Shown here: piece by piece, positions 11,476 to 22,484 of the stretch | How positions within the stretch are numbered: the stretch's first letter is position 1 | Layout: the number at the start of each line of letters is the position of its first letter | Assembly (NCBI GenBank): GCA_001931875.2 | Contig: MSJH02000809.1 | Coordinates: 1-64,000, forward strand | From: Byssochlamys sp. IMV 00236 | Lineage: Eukaryota; Ascomycota; Eurotiomycetes; Eurotiales; Thermoascaceae | DNA: 64,000 nt | Direction: 5' to 3' | The notes under the pieces: model-generated | The model's database searches: none | Told to the model about the DNA's origin: nothing | Seen by the model: only the letters and a program-made list of their open reading frames with translations | Position numbers and translations under genes: made by a program

Positions 11476-11998
11476 GTTTTTTTAGGTGAGCAGGGTTGTT
11501 AGTTATGGGTTAACACCTAGGTATCTATCCCCTCCGGCCGAAATTCAGGTTCATGGTATACCTAGGTAGTTACTACTCAATTTATTATGGTATCGCCCAT
11601 CGGGTGTCATCCCCTCTACTTAATCATTGCAAAAAAAAAAAAAAAAGGGCATATAACTATTTTTTTTTATGTCAAATCTGTTGTTGTCGTGTGCTGTACC
11701 TATGCGATTTATTTTATTTAGGGAACCTGAAACGAGGGATAGCTTATATAAATAAGTAAATATCGAAAGAGACGAGTGAGATATTTCGAAAGAAGTTCTT
11801 CGTTCCTGGGGATATTCCTCGTTTTATGTATGTATGTATGTACAAGCACCCATATCATAATAATAAAAAAAAAACATATTCTGTCTATTCTTACATCTAC
11901 TAGCACCAATACCCCTTTATGCGCAGTAGGTATGTTCATTCAAAAATTAAGTTTACTCACTACAGTACCCCAGATTAACTACCACTACTGTAGTACTG

Positions 11999-12026
11999 TA
12001 CATACATACATACATACATACATACA
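11999..12026. repeat. CATA tetranucleotide microsatellite
   Basis: Six or seven tandem CATA units lie just downstream of the stop codon of the secreted-type gene. Confidence 0.95.
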
Positions 12027-12030
12027 ACCC

Positions 12031-12903
12031 CTAACCTCGACCATGTGGATACGCAACCGTACACAAATACCACATAATATTAATCGCATCCATCCCCACC
12101 TTCTCCGCCTGCTGGACATTAAACATATCACACAACTTCGTCGCATTCCCAAAGAACACATTAAACGTCATCTGCAACCACAGCATGGCATTATACAGCT
12201 GCAACGAATCAGCCACCGTCTTGTTGTCCAGCGGGATCTGACTGGCGGGGATATCTGTGCAGATGACTTGTTTCAGTTTATCGTAGTTGAGACCGAGACC
12301 TTCGATGGGGTTCATTTTGAAGTTGTTGTTGCAGAGATAGTTGCGTTGGTTTTCGGTGGTCAGGGACCCGGCGACTTGGATCCCGAAGACGACGTTCGAG
12401 ATGGCGCGGTATGTCTCGAGGGGAGTGGGGGAGGAGGGGGAGGAGGAGTTTTTGTTGTTGTTGGTGGAGGAGTTGGAATCGGAACGTGGGAAAAGGGTGT
12501 GAGCTATTATTTTTGTTGATATTTAGGGAGATATTTTTTTGATTTTTAAGTAAGTATGGGGTGGGGGGTGGTTAAGTAACTGACTTTGATGATTATTGAG
12601 GTGATGGCTATCGTTTTCTTCGTCCAATGGATTAGAAGTAGTGTCATCGTCCCTTGGAAATAGTAGCAATCCAGCAGGGAGGTCAAAGGTGTCTGCAAAT
12701 TTCAGAGCCAGATCCCAAGAGCCATCTATCTGCTGGATTGGAAGGCTCTCCTGGCCCATTTGATTGGTTCTAATCCTCACAGTTCCTCCTGTAGAATCAT
12801 GATGTAGGGTGTCTTCTGGCGTGCTGGTGGCGATATGGAAGAGTGTATAACTGCTTGCTATTAGTAGAGCTATCACTATAGCTGTCGAATAGAATGAAAC
12901 CAT
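12031..12903 (-). CDS. Unknown secreted or membrane-anchored protein
   Basis: Exons 12903-12585 and 12503-12031 are joined across an 81-base intron (GTCAGT to ATAATAG). The phase closes to 263 residues. The N-terminus, MVSFYSTAIVIALLIASSY, is a signal peptide or signal anchor. A linker rich in Asn and Ser follows (NNNKNSSSPSSP). The C-terminal 120 residues look folded, with four cysteines (NYLCNNN, KQVICTD, KLCDMF, WYLCTV) that could form two disulfides, and potential N-glycosylation sites such as DNKT and GNAT. I do not recognise the family. The mature part runs through TTENQRNYLC and ends VAYPHGRG. It sits alone between the enoyl-reductase relic and the ER chaperone gene. The splice pair and signal peptide make it a likely real gene. 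Confidence 0.7.
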
Positions 12904-13411
12904 GTTTGTTCTTGCGCAGAGATTTCTCTGTCTAGAAGACTCCTTTATTTGATGAACAATGCAGGAACCTGTAATTCATGGCAATAATGATAGGGAAGCA
13001 GCCTGATGCTAAAGCATGATTGACTCCGCACAGAATCAATCATCGTTCCCATTCACTATTACGGATAACTCCATCTTCCGTATAAGATTACCCAGGCGCG
13101 AACATAGCTAAACTGAGTCTAGAATGGTTTGATTTAATCTAATCTATTGCAGTCGCAGATCCTGCTTCTATGTCGCAGCTAATAGTACACTCCACTCAAA
13201 CTTATCTCAAGCCTCGCATCATGCTTCCCCTTGCCCACGCCATTCACCTCTCGCCGTCAATCATAATTTATGAACATCAAAATCGAATCACAGATCTGCT
13301 GCCACTCCCGCTCCTGATGCGCTAACCACTTAAAGCCAACTCGGTATCTGATGGGGAATATTAAAACAAAACAAGATCTTACAGTAAGCAGGTGTGAGAA
13401 AAGCAAAGATA
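12904..13411. other. Intergenic region, promoter of the secreted-type gene
   Basis: About 500 bases lie between the start of the unknown gene and the stop of the DnaJ gene, both on the minus strand. I see nothing beyond AT-rich DNA. Confidence 0.5.
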
Positions 13412-14767
13412 TCACAATTCATCCTTGGTCTGGACGGGCGGAGGTATAGGTCGACCACTGTCCTTTCCAAGGTCGACACCGTTCTTCTTTCGCCATTTCT
13501 CCCACAAGGCATAAAACTCTTTCTCCATTCCGCTCTCCATCTGGTCCGGCAGTACGACCGTGTACTCGACGTATAGCGATCCGACCTCATCCCCGGTATG
13601 TTCGTCAATATGGCCGTCGTGGTAGACAGGCATGCCTTCGCCCTTGACCGTTTCCACAGATTTCGGTTGCACAACTTGACCACGTTTTCGGCCGAGCTGG
13701 ACAACATGGCCATCAAGATGAGTGATGTTCCGCGTCCATTCACCCATCCAGGCCTCTCGCAGGGAGAGAACCTCCTTCCAGAAGAGATCCTGGCCCTTTC
13801 GCCGGAAAAAGGTACCATCAGTGCGCTCTTCGTCGGTAGCGCCCAGCTCAGGTTCCTTCTCTGACAGGATCACAATCAGGTCGCCCGCGACCCAGTCGGG
13901 ACTCTCGTCCGCTTCATTCTCGAACACCAGGCGCGTACCCTTATCCATACCGGGTTCGACTGTTGCGGAGATTTGGACCGGCTTGCGCACAACACGGTGT
14001 CCGTGGCACACCGGGCAGGGTTTCTTGATCGTCTTTCCCTTTCCACCGCACTTATCACAGTGCATCTGTACTTGCTGGAACATTCCAGGAGCAAGCATGT
14101 GCTTCTGTATGACGACTCCGCGGCCGCCACACTTGTCGCATGTTTCGACCTTTCCGTCAGCGGACCCAGAGCCCTCACAAGTTTCGCAAATCTGTTGTTT
14201 ATCAATCGAAAACTCCACTTCCTTGCCCGTGTAAAAGTCTCGCAGCGGTAGATCTAGACGGACTTCCATGTCGGGCCCTTTCCGGTGACCACCCGCATGG
14301 CCGAAGTGGCCTCCGCCCCCGAAGAAGCGCGAGAACAGGTCGAACGGGTCGTGAGCGCGCGGTCCGCCGCCCTGCTGATGTTGCTTGAGCCCTTCATGTC
14401 CATGCTGATCATAGATCTTGCGCGTCGATGGCACCGACAGCGTCTCGTAAGCTTCAGCTATCTCGACGAATCTCTTCTGGGCAGTTTCATCTCCGCTATA
14501 GTGATCCGAGAAAATGCATTAGCTAGACGGAAAGCGCATACGATACAAACAATCCGAAAACACCAATCCACATCACTACACCAGAATCGCCACTTACGGA
14601 TTCTTATCCGGATGGTACTTCTTGCTCAGGGTTCGATAAGCTTTCTTGATATCCCGTTCGGAGGCAGACTTATCCAGTCCGAGTATCTTATAATAATCCT
14701 CTGCGCATAACGACAATGGAAGTAAAAGTAATAAAGAAAGCGCCGCGAGCATACGGAGTAGAAGCAT
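13412..14767 (-). CDS. scj1: ER-lumen DnaJ/Hsp40 chaperone, Scj1 type
   Basis: Exons 14767-14598 and 14495-13412 give 417 residues. The order of parts is a hydrophobic signal peptide (residues 1-21), a J domain with the Hsp70-activating HPD at 52-54, a Gly/Phe-rich linker ([21 protein letters not shown]), and a zinc-finger region with [24 protein letters not shown] and CPVCHGHR. A substrate-binding C-terminal domain follows, and the last four residues are KDEL, an ER-retention signal. This combination identifies an Scj1-like co-chaperone that works with BiP/Kar2 in folding and in degradation of misfolded proteins in the ER lumen. The start is fixed by the signal peptide. The gene is divergent from imp3. 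Confidence 0.95.
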
Positions 14768-15943
14768 GGTGCCGTCTAGTGATAGCTGCCAGCGCAGCTC
14801 AGACGAGGGTGGGTGCAGCGCAAGTAGCTATCGATATCTGTCCGATACTTGACCAGGACGGCAGCTGAATTTATCTGGCCGCTGAAATTCAGGGCTGTAG
14901 AGGAAATGGGCCACTCATCCAGCTCTGTTCTGGGACACAGAAGCTCCAGAACAAATACTGGAAGCGTGAAAAGGCGAAGACAAATTGGCCAGATTGGAAT
15001 TGAGTGGAATAGAGCAGATCAGATCAACGGCAGCTGTAACTAATTATTATTACCCGTCGCGGCCAAAGCTTTCGATTAGGTGTCCGCAAGCTGGTCGGTG
15101 CATCATTTGTCCGGCTCCGTTATGCACGTGATGCTATTGTTCCTGCCCCTCAGCTAGAGTATATTGATATTGTTCCTGCTGCCTGCAGTGTAACATGTCT
15201 AGACTTTCTTTTGGAGAATATTGTGTACAATCCCATATTTCACTCTAGTAGACGGTATACTTGACGTTGACGAGAAAGTCAACAAGCTATCATTACGGGG
15301 GATCTTCCACACAGGTGGATTGCTCTGCGGTGACACTATGCGAGAATGCTGGTTTGGGGAGTATGGGTCTCTTTCTAACTGGTCTCACTGCGCAATAAAG
15401 GTGTACTCGCAGACCGCCATGACCATATACATAAATAATGATACCGCTCATTGTTTCGGTGGAGAAGAAACCAGGGCAGCTATGAGAGCGGTACAAATCA
15501 CATCTCAAAAAAGTCGAAGGACTTGAAACTAATAAAGTATCGTTGATTCAATCGCACTTACCCAGCAACTAGAGCAAAAAAATTGAAAAGAATAGTCTAG
15601 TCTAGTTTACCTTCCAACATGGAAAGATTCTCAATAGATAACTACTGCAGTCGGGATATAGTTCCCAGATCATAACTTGATTGGTCCTCGTCCAGATTCC
15701 TGCTTAGTCATCACTCTAGCTCATCACCCCGATCGCCGGCAAAACGTGCTTACCGCCTTTTAGATATCGATACCGAAAATTTTCGATAGAGAAATTGTTC
15801 AAGCGACGGTGACTACGACCTGAAGAACCAACTGAAGGTTCTCGCATTACGCCGTCTAGATAATCCGTCGCAACTTCATCTGACCATCGACCGAAAACCT
15901 TTTTTCTTGAAGGTGAATACACCGCATCTGAACAACCGCAACC
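14768..15943. promoter_or_regulatory. Divergent intergenic region, scj1 / imp3
   Basis: About 1.2 kb of presumed promoter DNA for both genes. A CACGTG palindrome lies at 15125-15130; such sites can bind bHLH or bZIP factors, but no assignment is possible here. I see no credible coding sequence. Short frames near 15221-15526 show no protein family resemblance. Confidence 0.5.
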
Positions 15944-16725
15944 ATGGTCCGAAAACTTAAGCATCACGAGCAGCGGTATGTATCCATCCATGACTTCGGC
16001 CTCCATGTCCTCCTAGCTAGAGAATAATTTCCTCTACTTCAATCTCTCCATCATAATGAATCATCATAACTAACCCCCCACCCCTCCTTTTCCCCCCGCT
16101 AGACTCCTCCGCAAAGTCGACCTCCACAACTACAAATCCGACGCCGGCCATCGCGAACATGCCGTCCGCCAGCGCTACTACCTCCAAAATCCCATGGACT
16201 ACAAGAAATACAACTCCCTCGCTGGCTCTCTGCGACAACTCGCACACAAGCTCTCCGCGCTAGACCCCGAAGACCCCTTCCGGAGAAAGACCGAGACCGA
16301 ACTCCTCGAGAAGCTATGGACAATGGGGATCTTAAAGCAGAGTCGCGAGCAGGGCGCGGGATTGAGTAAGGTTGAGAGGGAAGTGACTGTTTCGGCATTC
16401 TGTAGGAGACGGTTGGCGGTTATGATGGTTAGGTCGGGGATGGTGGAGACTATTAAGGCGGTATGTTGCCCCCCTCCTCACCCACGCTGCGAGTTGGTTC
16501 TTCTGGAGAAGCTGGGAGAGGATGGAAGATGCTGATATTTGCATCAATCAGGCCGTCACATTCATCGAACAAGGCCACGTGAGAGTCGGCACGGAAGTCG
16601 TTACGGATCCTGCTTATCTCGTGTCCCGCAGTATGGAGGACTTCGTCACATGGGTCGATTCCAGCAAGATCAAGCGCACCATCATGCAATACCGCGACAA
16701 GCTGGACGATTTCGAACTGCTGTGA
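15944..16725 (+). CDS. imp3: U3 snoRNP protein Imp3 (S4-like)
   Basis: Three exons, 15944-15975, 16103-16460 and 16552-16725, give 187 residues, very close to the 183 of yeast Imp3. The first exon encodes only [10 protein letters not shown] and part of the next Arg, which is why the gene is easy to miss. The protein continues [13 protein letters not shown], then an S4-type RNA-binding fold with [19 protein letters not shown] and [13 protein letters not shown], and ends DKLDDFELL, the family's usual C-terminus. Imp3 stabilises pairing of U3 snoRNA with pre-18S rRNA in the small-subunit processome in the nucleolus. Both introns have GTATGT donors. Confidence 0.95.
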
Positions 16726-17580
16726 GCGCGGTGCTTCACTCTCTGTGCGCACTTGGTGTGTTGTCGTTGATACTCTGGGCAGCCGTTGATATGGCCCCAC
16801 TGTGAGAAAAATTATTGGAAGTTGCTAGCATATGCAGTTAGCATGTGCTGTTTTCATACCCGTGGTGATTGTCAGATAGGCAAGGGTTTAGGATACGAAG
16901 ATGAGAGGACGGATCGACCGAGAATGATTCGGTTGTCTACCACATGCATTGCGACGGCGTTTATAGGATTTTCTCTGCGTCCCGGGAAAAAGAAAAGGAT
17001 TATTGTTCAACATTAGGGTTAAGATCTAGTTAGATAATAACAGATGATATCATCACAAATAGCGCGCTGAGCTATCCTTCCTAACGAATAGAAGACTATA
17101 GATCCACTGCTATTGCGACCTTGGCCCATACAAGACATAATGTAAGGTAATATATATTATTGTTTGTATTCAATAATCAAACTATTCGTGTATGTTCATA
17201 TACTCTTGTCATCGTATGTACGGGTATCACAGTCTTGTGGCTGCCACTTCAAGGCGCCGGATGCAATGTAGTAACGCAAACGAAGTGGTATCATCAATAA
17301 AGTATGCAGGAAATCGCACAACACTCCAGCCCCCTCGCTCAAATGCAATAATCAACACTCAAGGGAAATGCCCCTAAAAAGAAAGCCGAAAGAAAAGTAC
17401 CACAGGCGGATGGTCACCCAAGGTTTAGTTGTGATGCACCTGCGCATTAGTGGGGAGCTTTATGATTTTTGGCGAGACAGAAAGCCCGCCATATGGGAAA
17501 AAGAGAAAGGAAATCAACAGATAACCGGTGGCATGGAATGGGCGTAGAAGGTCGCTTCGAATGGGGTAATTATAATGAAA
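16726..17580. other. Convergent intergenic region, no gene seen
   Basis: This lies between the 3' ends of imp3 and the serine-rich unknown gene. It is AT-rich and probably holds both 3' UTRs. I see nothing else. Confidence 0.6.
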
Positions 17581-18921
17581 TTAACGCGTCGACATCGCTC
17601 GTCTCTTTGTCTTCAGACAGCGCCAGGTTCCGCGGTCGCTGGAAGAGCTTGATTTACTATGCCTGTTCTCGAGCGTGTCGTAGAAACTCGAATCGTCTTG
17701 ACCGTCGCCACCCAGCCCGACAAGGGACTTCTCGTGGCATTCCATGTCGCCAAAAGGTTCCTCGTCCGGGACATCTAGCCTGAAACGCCGCACGCTTCCT
17801 TCGTAGTTGGGCTTGCCGTGTTTTCCTACTTCATAGAAGGGCGTTCTCTTGGATCCTGATTGGCACCACCTGGGCGCGAAACGTCTCCAAAGTCCACGGA
17901 CGCCCCGAGTGGAACGATCGATTTTCTCGTACTCGCGCTTCCGCGTGGACGGGGAGGTCCAGTCGATCACAGTAGCAGGTGTTGGCTTATGTGGGCGCTC
18001 ATATTCCGAGTAAGTCTTACTTTGCCGTCCCACGGAGTGAACGAGAACAGAATCGGCGTCTGAACGCTCGGAATCGGAAGCGTGCTCTGATGCAGCCTCA
18101 AGAGCAGAGGGCGGATACCGCCGCGACTTGACGGGAGATGTTGCAGAAGGAGATGGTACAGAGATCCATTCAGGCGTCGAGCGTGCAAAGTCGTGCGCCG
18201 GCGCAGTGTTGGCGCGAGGTGGACGTGAAGGACGGAGAGGATCGTTTATTTCAATGCTATGCCGTAACACCGGACGGCCGATCTCCTGCTGGATTCCAGT
18301 CCAGCTGCTTCCGCTCTCCTGGAATATTCGACAACTTTCACGATGCAGGGAAATCAATTCATCCCGTTTCTGTCGCGACATGACTGTTCTGCCACTCCGA
18401 TGAGAGCTGGAAGGAGACAAGGAGCCGTATGTTGGCTGCCGCGTAGGTAGCTGCAGGGAACTTCGAGCACTAGCCGGTGCTGATCTTCCGGCAGTACTCC
18501 TAGAGGTAGACCGGTTATGGCGCTTGGATATTGATGATGCGCGAGAACTGGGTTTCTTCGACCGGGCGGTTTCTATTGCAGTTCCAGATTTGATCAGGCC
18601 CTGCGGTTCTTGCTTGCCTTCCTTGTCATCGACGGAAGAGCTGCTAGTTAAACCCGGAGACAGAGGAGGCGACATGTTGTCTAGGTCAGTGAGTTGGACA
18701 GTGGTGTAGATGCCCTGGTACAGGTCCGGAGAGAGGACTGTTGTAGTGCCATCCAAGTCTGCAATCATGGGTATATCAAGAGGGGGCTTGAGGATGGCAT
18801 CGCTGCAGGGCGCAGTATGTAACTGGACAAAAGGGTGGGATATGAGGTCAATGTGCTGCCGCTGTTGTTGGTTGCTATGAATGTTCTGCTGTTGCCAGTT
18901 GCATGTGAAAGCGGTGGTCAT
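17581..18921 (-). CDS. Unknown serine-rich, probably disordered protein
   Basis: A single exon of 446 residues. The N-terminal 60 residues hold Gln-rich and hydrophobic patches (NWQQQNIHSNQQQRQ). The middle is Ser/Arg/Pro-rich and likely disordered (SSRASSISKRHNRSTSRST). One segment, MSRQKRDELISLHRESCRIF, looks like an amphipathic helix. The C-terminal third contains the best-ordered block, GVRGLWRRFAPRWCQSG, then YEGSVRRFRLDVPDEEPF. The many SP and RxxS motifs are possible phosphorylation sites. I do not recognise a named family; the C-terminal block looks like a conserved ascomycete motif, but that is an impression. The long frame and even codon use support a real gene. A 3.6 kb gene-free region lies upstream. 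Confidence 0.75.
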   Translation of the reverse strand: MTTAFTCNWQQQNIHSNQQQRQHIDLISHPFVQLHTAPCSDAILKPPLDIPMIADLDGTTTVLSPDLYQGIYTTVQLTDLDNMSPPLSPGLTSSSSVDDKEGKQEPQGLIKSGTAIETARSKKPSSRASSISKRHNRSTSRSTAGRSAPASARSSLQLPTRQPTYGSLSPSSSHRSGRTVMSRQKRDELISLHRESCRIFQESGSSWTGIQQEIGRPVLRHSIEINDPLRPSRPPRANTAPAHDFARSTPEWISVPSPSATSPVKSRRYPPSALEAASEHASDSERSDADSVLVHSVGRQSKTYSEYERPHKPTPATVIDWTSPSTRKREYEKIDRSTRGVRGLWRRFAPRWCQSGSKRTPFYEVGKHGKPNYEGSVRRFRLDVPDEEPFGDMECHEKSLVGLGGDGQDDSSFYDTLENRHSKSSSSSDRGTWRCLKTKRRAMSTR

Positions 18922-21900
18922 GGTTCCTGAGTCGTTCTGACCCCAACTGGCAAAGAAGTCTAACGAATGACTGGCCGATCAGCTGGTGCACTGAAGAATC
19001 TTGGTCCAAGCACATGTCACACAAACCTCGTTTCAGACTTGGAGAACAAGTGGCGCCAATAAGAGGGTGACCTTCGGGCTCCTAGGCGGATATAGTTGTT
19101 TGTCGTCCAGTGTAAATAAAGTATGTCGCAAAAGGTCCGGATAACACGGGACGTTGATTTGCTGCAACACTCAACAGTCGATTCACAGAAACTATGCTTT
19201 AGAAGATCGACAATGCGCATATAAGAGCACCTTGCTCTTTGCTTTCCGGAATATTCCTATGTTGCTTTAATTGTCACTGTATTCGTCAACAACGGTGGCA
19301 GTGTCCTGGGGCGTTGAGACACCAGCCACACTCGCGATAAGATCCGGGCCAGACTGGTGGGGCCGATCCCTGCCGAACCGCTGGAATGAAGAGAGTAGAA
19401 GGGAGAGAGAGACAGAAATGGTCTCAGGGAAGAAGTATTATTAAACGATAGGATAGATAGTCGTAGAAGGGTGATGCGACTGGTGGGATGTGATGAAGTC
19501 GACCTCGGAATAAAGTACTCGATAACGGTCCTGCCAGCCGTATCTCTTTCTGGCGCACTCGGAGGAGACGATCAACGCCTCGAGGAATGTAGTGATGGGT
19601 GTGTCTGTGGCATGCCCGCCGGTGGCAAGGCGACAGAGTTGAGGCGGTGACAGGATATGATTTGGGTCTGGTAAGATAGCTTGACACCCGAATGACACTC
19701 ACGAGGAAAGCAAGGGTCGTTGTCCGCTCTATATACGAACCTTGACCAGCGTGGTGGTCGACTCTTCCCGTCTGGGATCTTCGTCTTTGTCTTTGGTGGC
19801 AGCATTAGCGGCCACGCCCCGCGCTTGTAGAGTAGAAGTCGCAGTTCTTCAATCCAGTAGTAACTGACTATTTCTCCGTATCCGACGGTCAGTAACCTAA
19901 CTCAGGTGTCCATGACGGACTTCTCAAGTCTCTCCAGACCGCCCACAAGGCTCAACCATCCAGGGTCCAGACTCGTTGGCGCTCACGCCGGACCCGAAGT
20001 AGTCGAGGATCATGGGCCAGTCTGCTCTAGTACCTGCAGTCTCACTCGAAGGGGTTAAAAAAACAGTAAAAAAAAAAGGTTTTAACGTCTGACGCTTGGT
20101 GAAGAGACCATACAGAACACCTGCTGTGCCGCCCTCATGGATCATTGGGCGGTGCTGCTCTGCTTCACTGCAGCCAGCCGATACTGGCCAACCTTCGTGG
20201 TCTCTAACAGTCTGACCGACTGACCCTGCCCCTCACGGGCCGTGAAATTTGGAATTGAAGCGCGGGCGCCAAAGACAAGAAGCACTGGCGGGTCATGCAC
20301 CAGCTATCCGCCGTGATTTGCTTTTGGCGCCGACCTCAGTCATAACCGTTCTTCGTTGGATAGACGGATCGCCATGGCGGATGGCCCACGTCGGCCGACT
20401 CGTAGTGGCATTCCTGGACATTCCTGGGCATGACTGGCCGGGACTGACACCGTAGAGCATCGCAGAGCATGGCATGGCAAAGTTAATCATCACCCTACGC
20501 AGCTAGGTCTCCCAAGTTCCAAGTGAGCGCAGCTGCTGGTGACGGTGATCGATATTATTATTGTCCTGTTTTCTTCGTGGGCTTTTCCCTTCCCGCACCG
20601 CCCAAGCCACGAGCTCACCGCCTCTCTCAGTCCGTTTGACCAAGTCGGCCTCCACCTAGATAAATCGTCCTCAGGCTAAGAACAAGTCTATTTTCTGTTT
20701 TATTCTACGTCTACTCCATAGTTTACTCCATACTGCTCGATCCGGTGGTTAGTATTATTATTACCTGTCCGTCAAAATGATGATGGGTCACTCCGGCGAC
20801 ACGCTGGGCTACCGCCTTGTTTCTGGCATTGTTGTCCAACCACTCTCTGTGTTGACACTGTTTCACCTTCGATATTCTTCATATTCTTTGCCATCACGCC
20901 GGTAGGCGCCATGTACTGACTGGTTCCTGGGTGCCTGGCCAAATATAGAGTATCTATTCTAAATACAGCGCTGGAACGCAAAGCTGGAGCAGGGTACTGT
21001 ACCTGACGTCTCAGGGACACCAGCCACGAGCCTGTTCAAGGGCTATGACTCGTCCCGGGAGCGTCCGTCGACGGGACTTCGCATGGTTTCCGCGCCCCAT
21101 CCAGGGTTCGTCGATTAATCAACCCTCAGAACTTACTAAAGTCGGCCGGCATTTGGTAGCTCAATCGACGGCTTCTCTCTTCACCTCCACTGCACTCGAC
21201 ATGGGCGATCCGATCCAATCATGCGAAAGCACCACAACCACGCGAAAACCCCCATCACTCACTGCTGCAGTTCCTTGTGAGCAGTCCCTTTTTTAGGGCG
21301 AGTGGAGTGAATTCCCACAACAGTTGAACATTCCATGCTGATTTTCGATCTGACGTTGTCCACAACAGCCAGGTACACACCGAACTAAGAGACCTCCACA
21401 ACTCCGCACCAGTATTGAGGAGAAGTCAGAACAATCTGGAAAATGTTGGGGACGAACTAAGTAGAGCAGTGTGCTGTGCCGCGGACAGACAGGCTGAGAA
21501 GTTAGAACAGACAACTCATCGTCGTCGACACTGAGCATACATGTAGATCCTGTCATCACCTCTACTTCATTGTATGCGTTTTCTCCGACTGGGAAAACAA
21601 AAGAGAATAAAGTAAAGTAACGGTGAGTGCGGAGTCTCGGCAGAAAACGGAACGGCCCTTTCGACGCAATGCGTCGCAAACCATATGCATGTACGGGATG
21701 CAAGCGTATGGACCTATCTAGTAGTTAGAGTCTATGTCAGAAAACACGAGCAATAAACTCCCAAGGTCAGAAGGGAAAAAACAAAACGCACAGAAAAGGC
21801 GTCATGTGTTTAAAATCGCAAAATTTTATTGTAGACGTTACCGAGGCATATTAATCACGAGGACGACCTCCGGGTTTTGCTCTTCTGTCATATGTAGCTG

Positions 21901-22484
21901 TTGTGATGGTCCTCATGAGCGAGTATTCCAAGCATAGATAAAAGTGCTACTTAGACATCTGACAATCTGAGGATAACACGAAAAAGAAATCACAATATCA
22001 CTGACCAAATAGCAGAAAAAGCTCCGGTCTCCCTCAGCGATTGAATAGGGCTCTGGGGAAACGTGCGCTTTGGTCATGTAGATGTGTTGTTTAAGGCCAG
22101 GGTTCAAGTATCTTAGTTATGGTAGTTCGGTTTCTACTTCGACCTTTGTGCCCTGTAACTCGGGAAAGGAGGACCGAGGAAACTATCCAGAATTCTTATA
22201 TTTCCCCTCGATATATGAAGGCTAGATAAATGATTTCTTAGAAGAACCTTTGACTCCTAATCTCAAGACTTGTCTACAGAATAGGGGTCGATGAGGGCAA
22301 GTTATAGACAGTGTCTCACTGCGCTGGTATTATATGTTGTATACGATCCAGAAATAGACATAGGTATTTATAACAATTCGTATTCATTCATGCTTCAACA
22401 CCCAATTCTAGCGGGCAGTAAATATTCGTTAGTTATAACATTCATCATAAACAAAATGATACATATACTCAAGATGCAGTTCGA
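18922..22484. other. 3.6 kb region without a convincing gene
   Basis: This stretch lies upstream of the serine-rich gene and downstream of the MFS permease. Frames of 70-140 codons occur (for example 19572-19805 and 21293-21703, minus), but none resembles a protein family or has good splice partners. The part near 18922-20000 may hold a long 5' leader of the serine-rich gene. I found no tRNA, repeat family or transposon remnant. Confidence 0.5.

Larger units (their letters stand above)
10991..12030. other. Intergenic region with an enoyl-reductase relic
   Basis: This region lies downstream of both neighbouring genes. It holds the relic described separately (11244-11475), a run of 16 A at 11631-11646, and a CATA microsatellite at 11999-12026. 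I see no intact gene. Confidence 0.6.

Noticed and set aside
21293..21703. 136-codon minus-strand frame
   Set aside because: It has no recognisable motif, unusual Cys/His/Arg scatter and no splice partners.
22075..22125. tRNA-like B-box (GGTTCAAGT)
   Set aside because: The word lacks the conserved CC end, and no A-box or acceptor stem can be paired around it.
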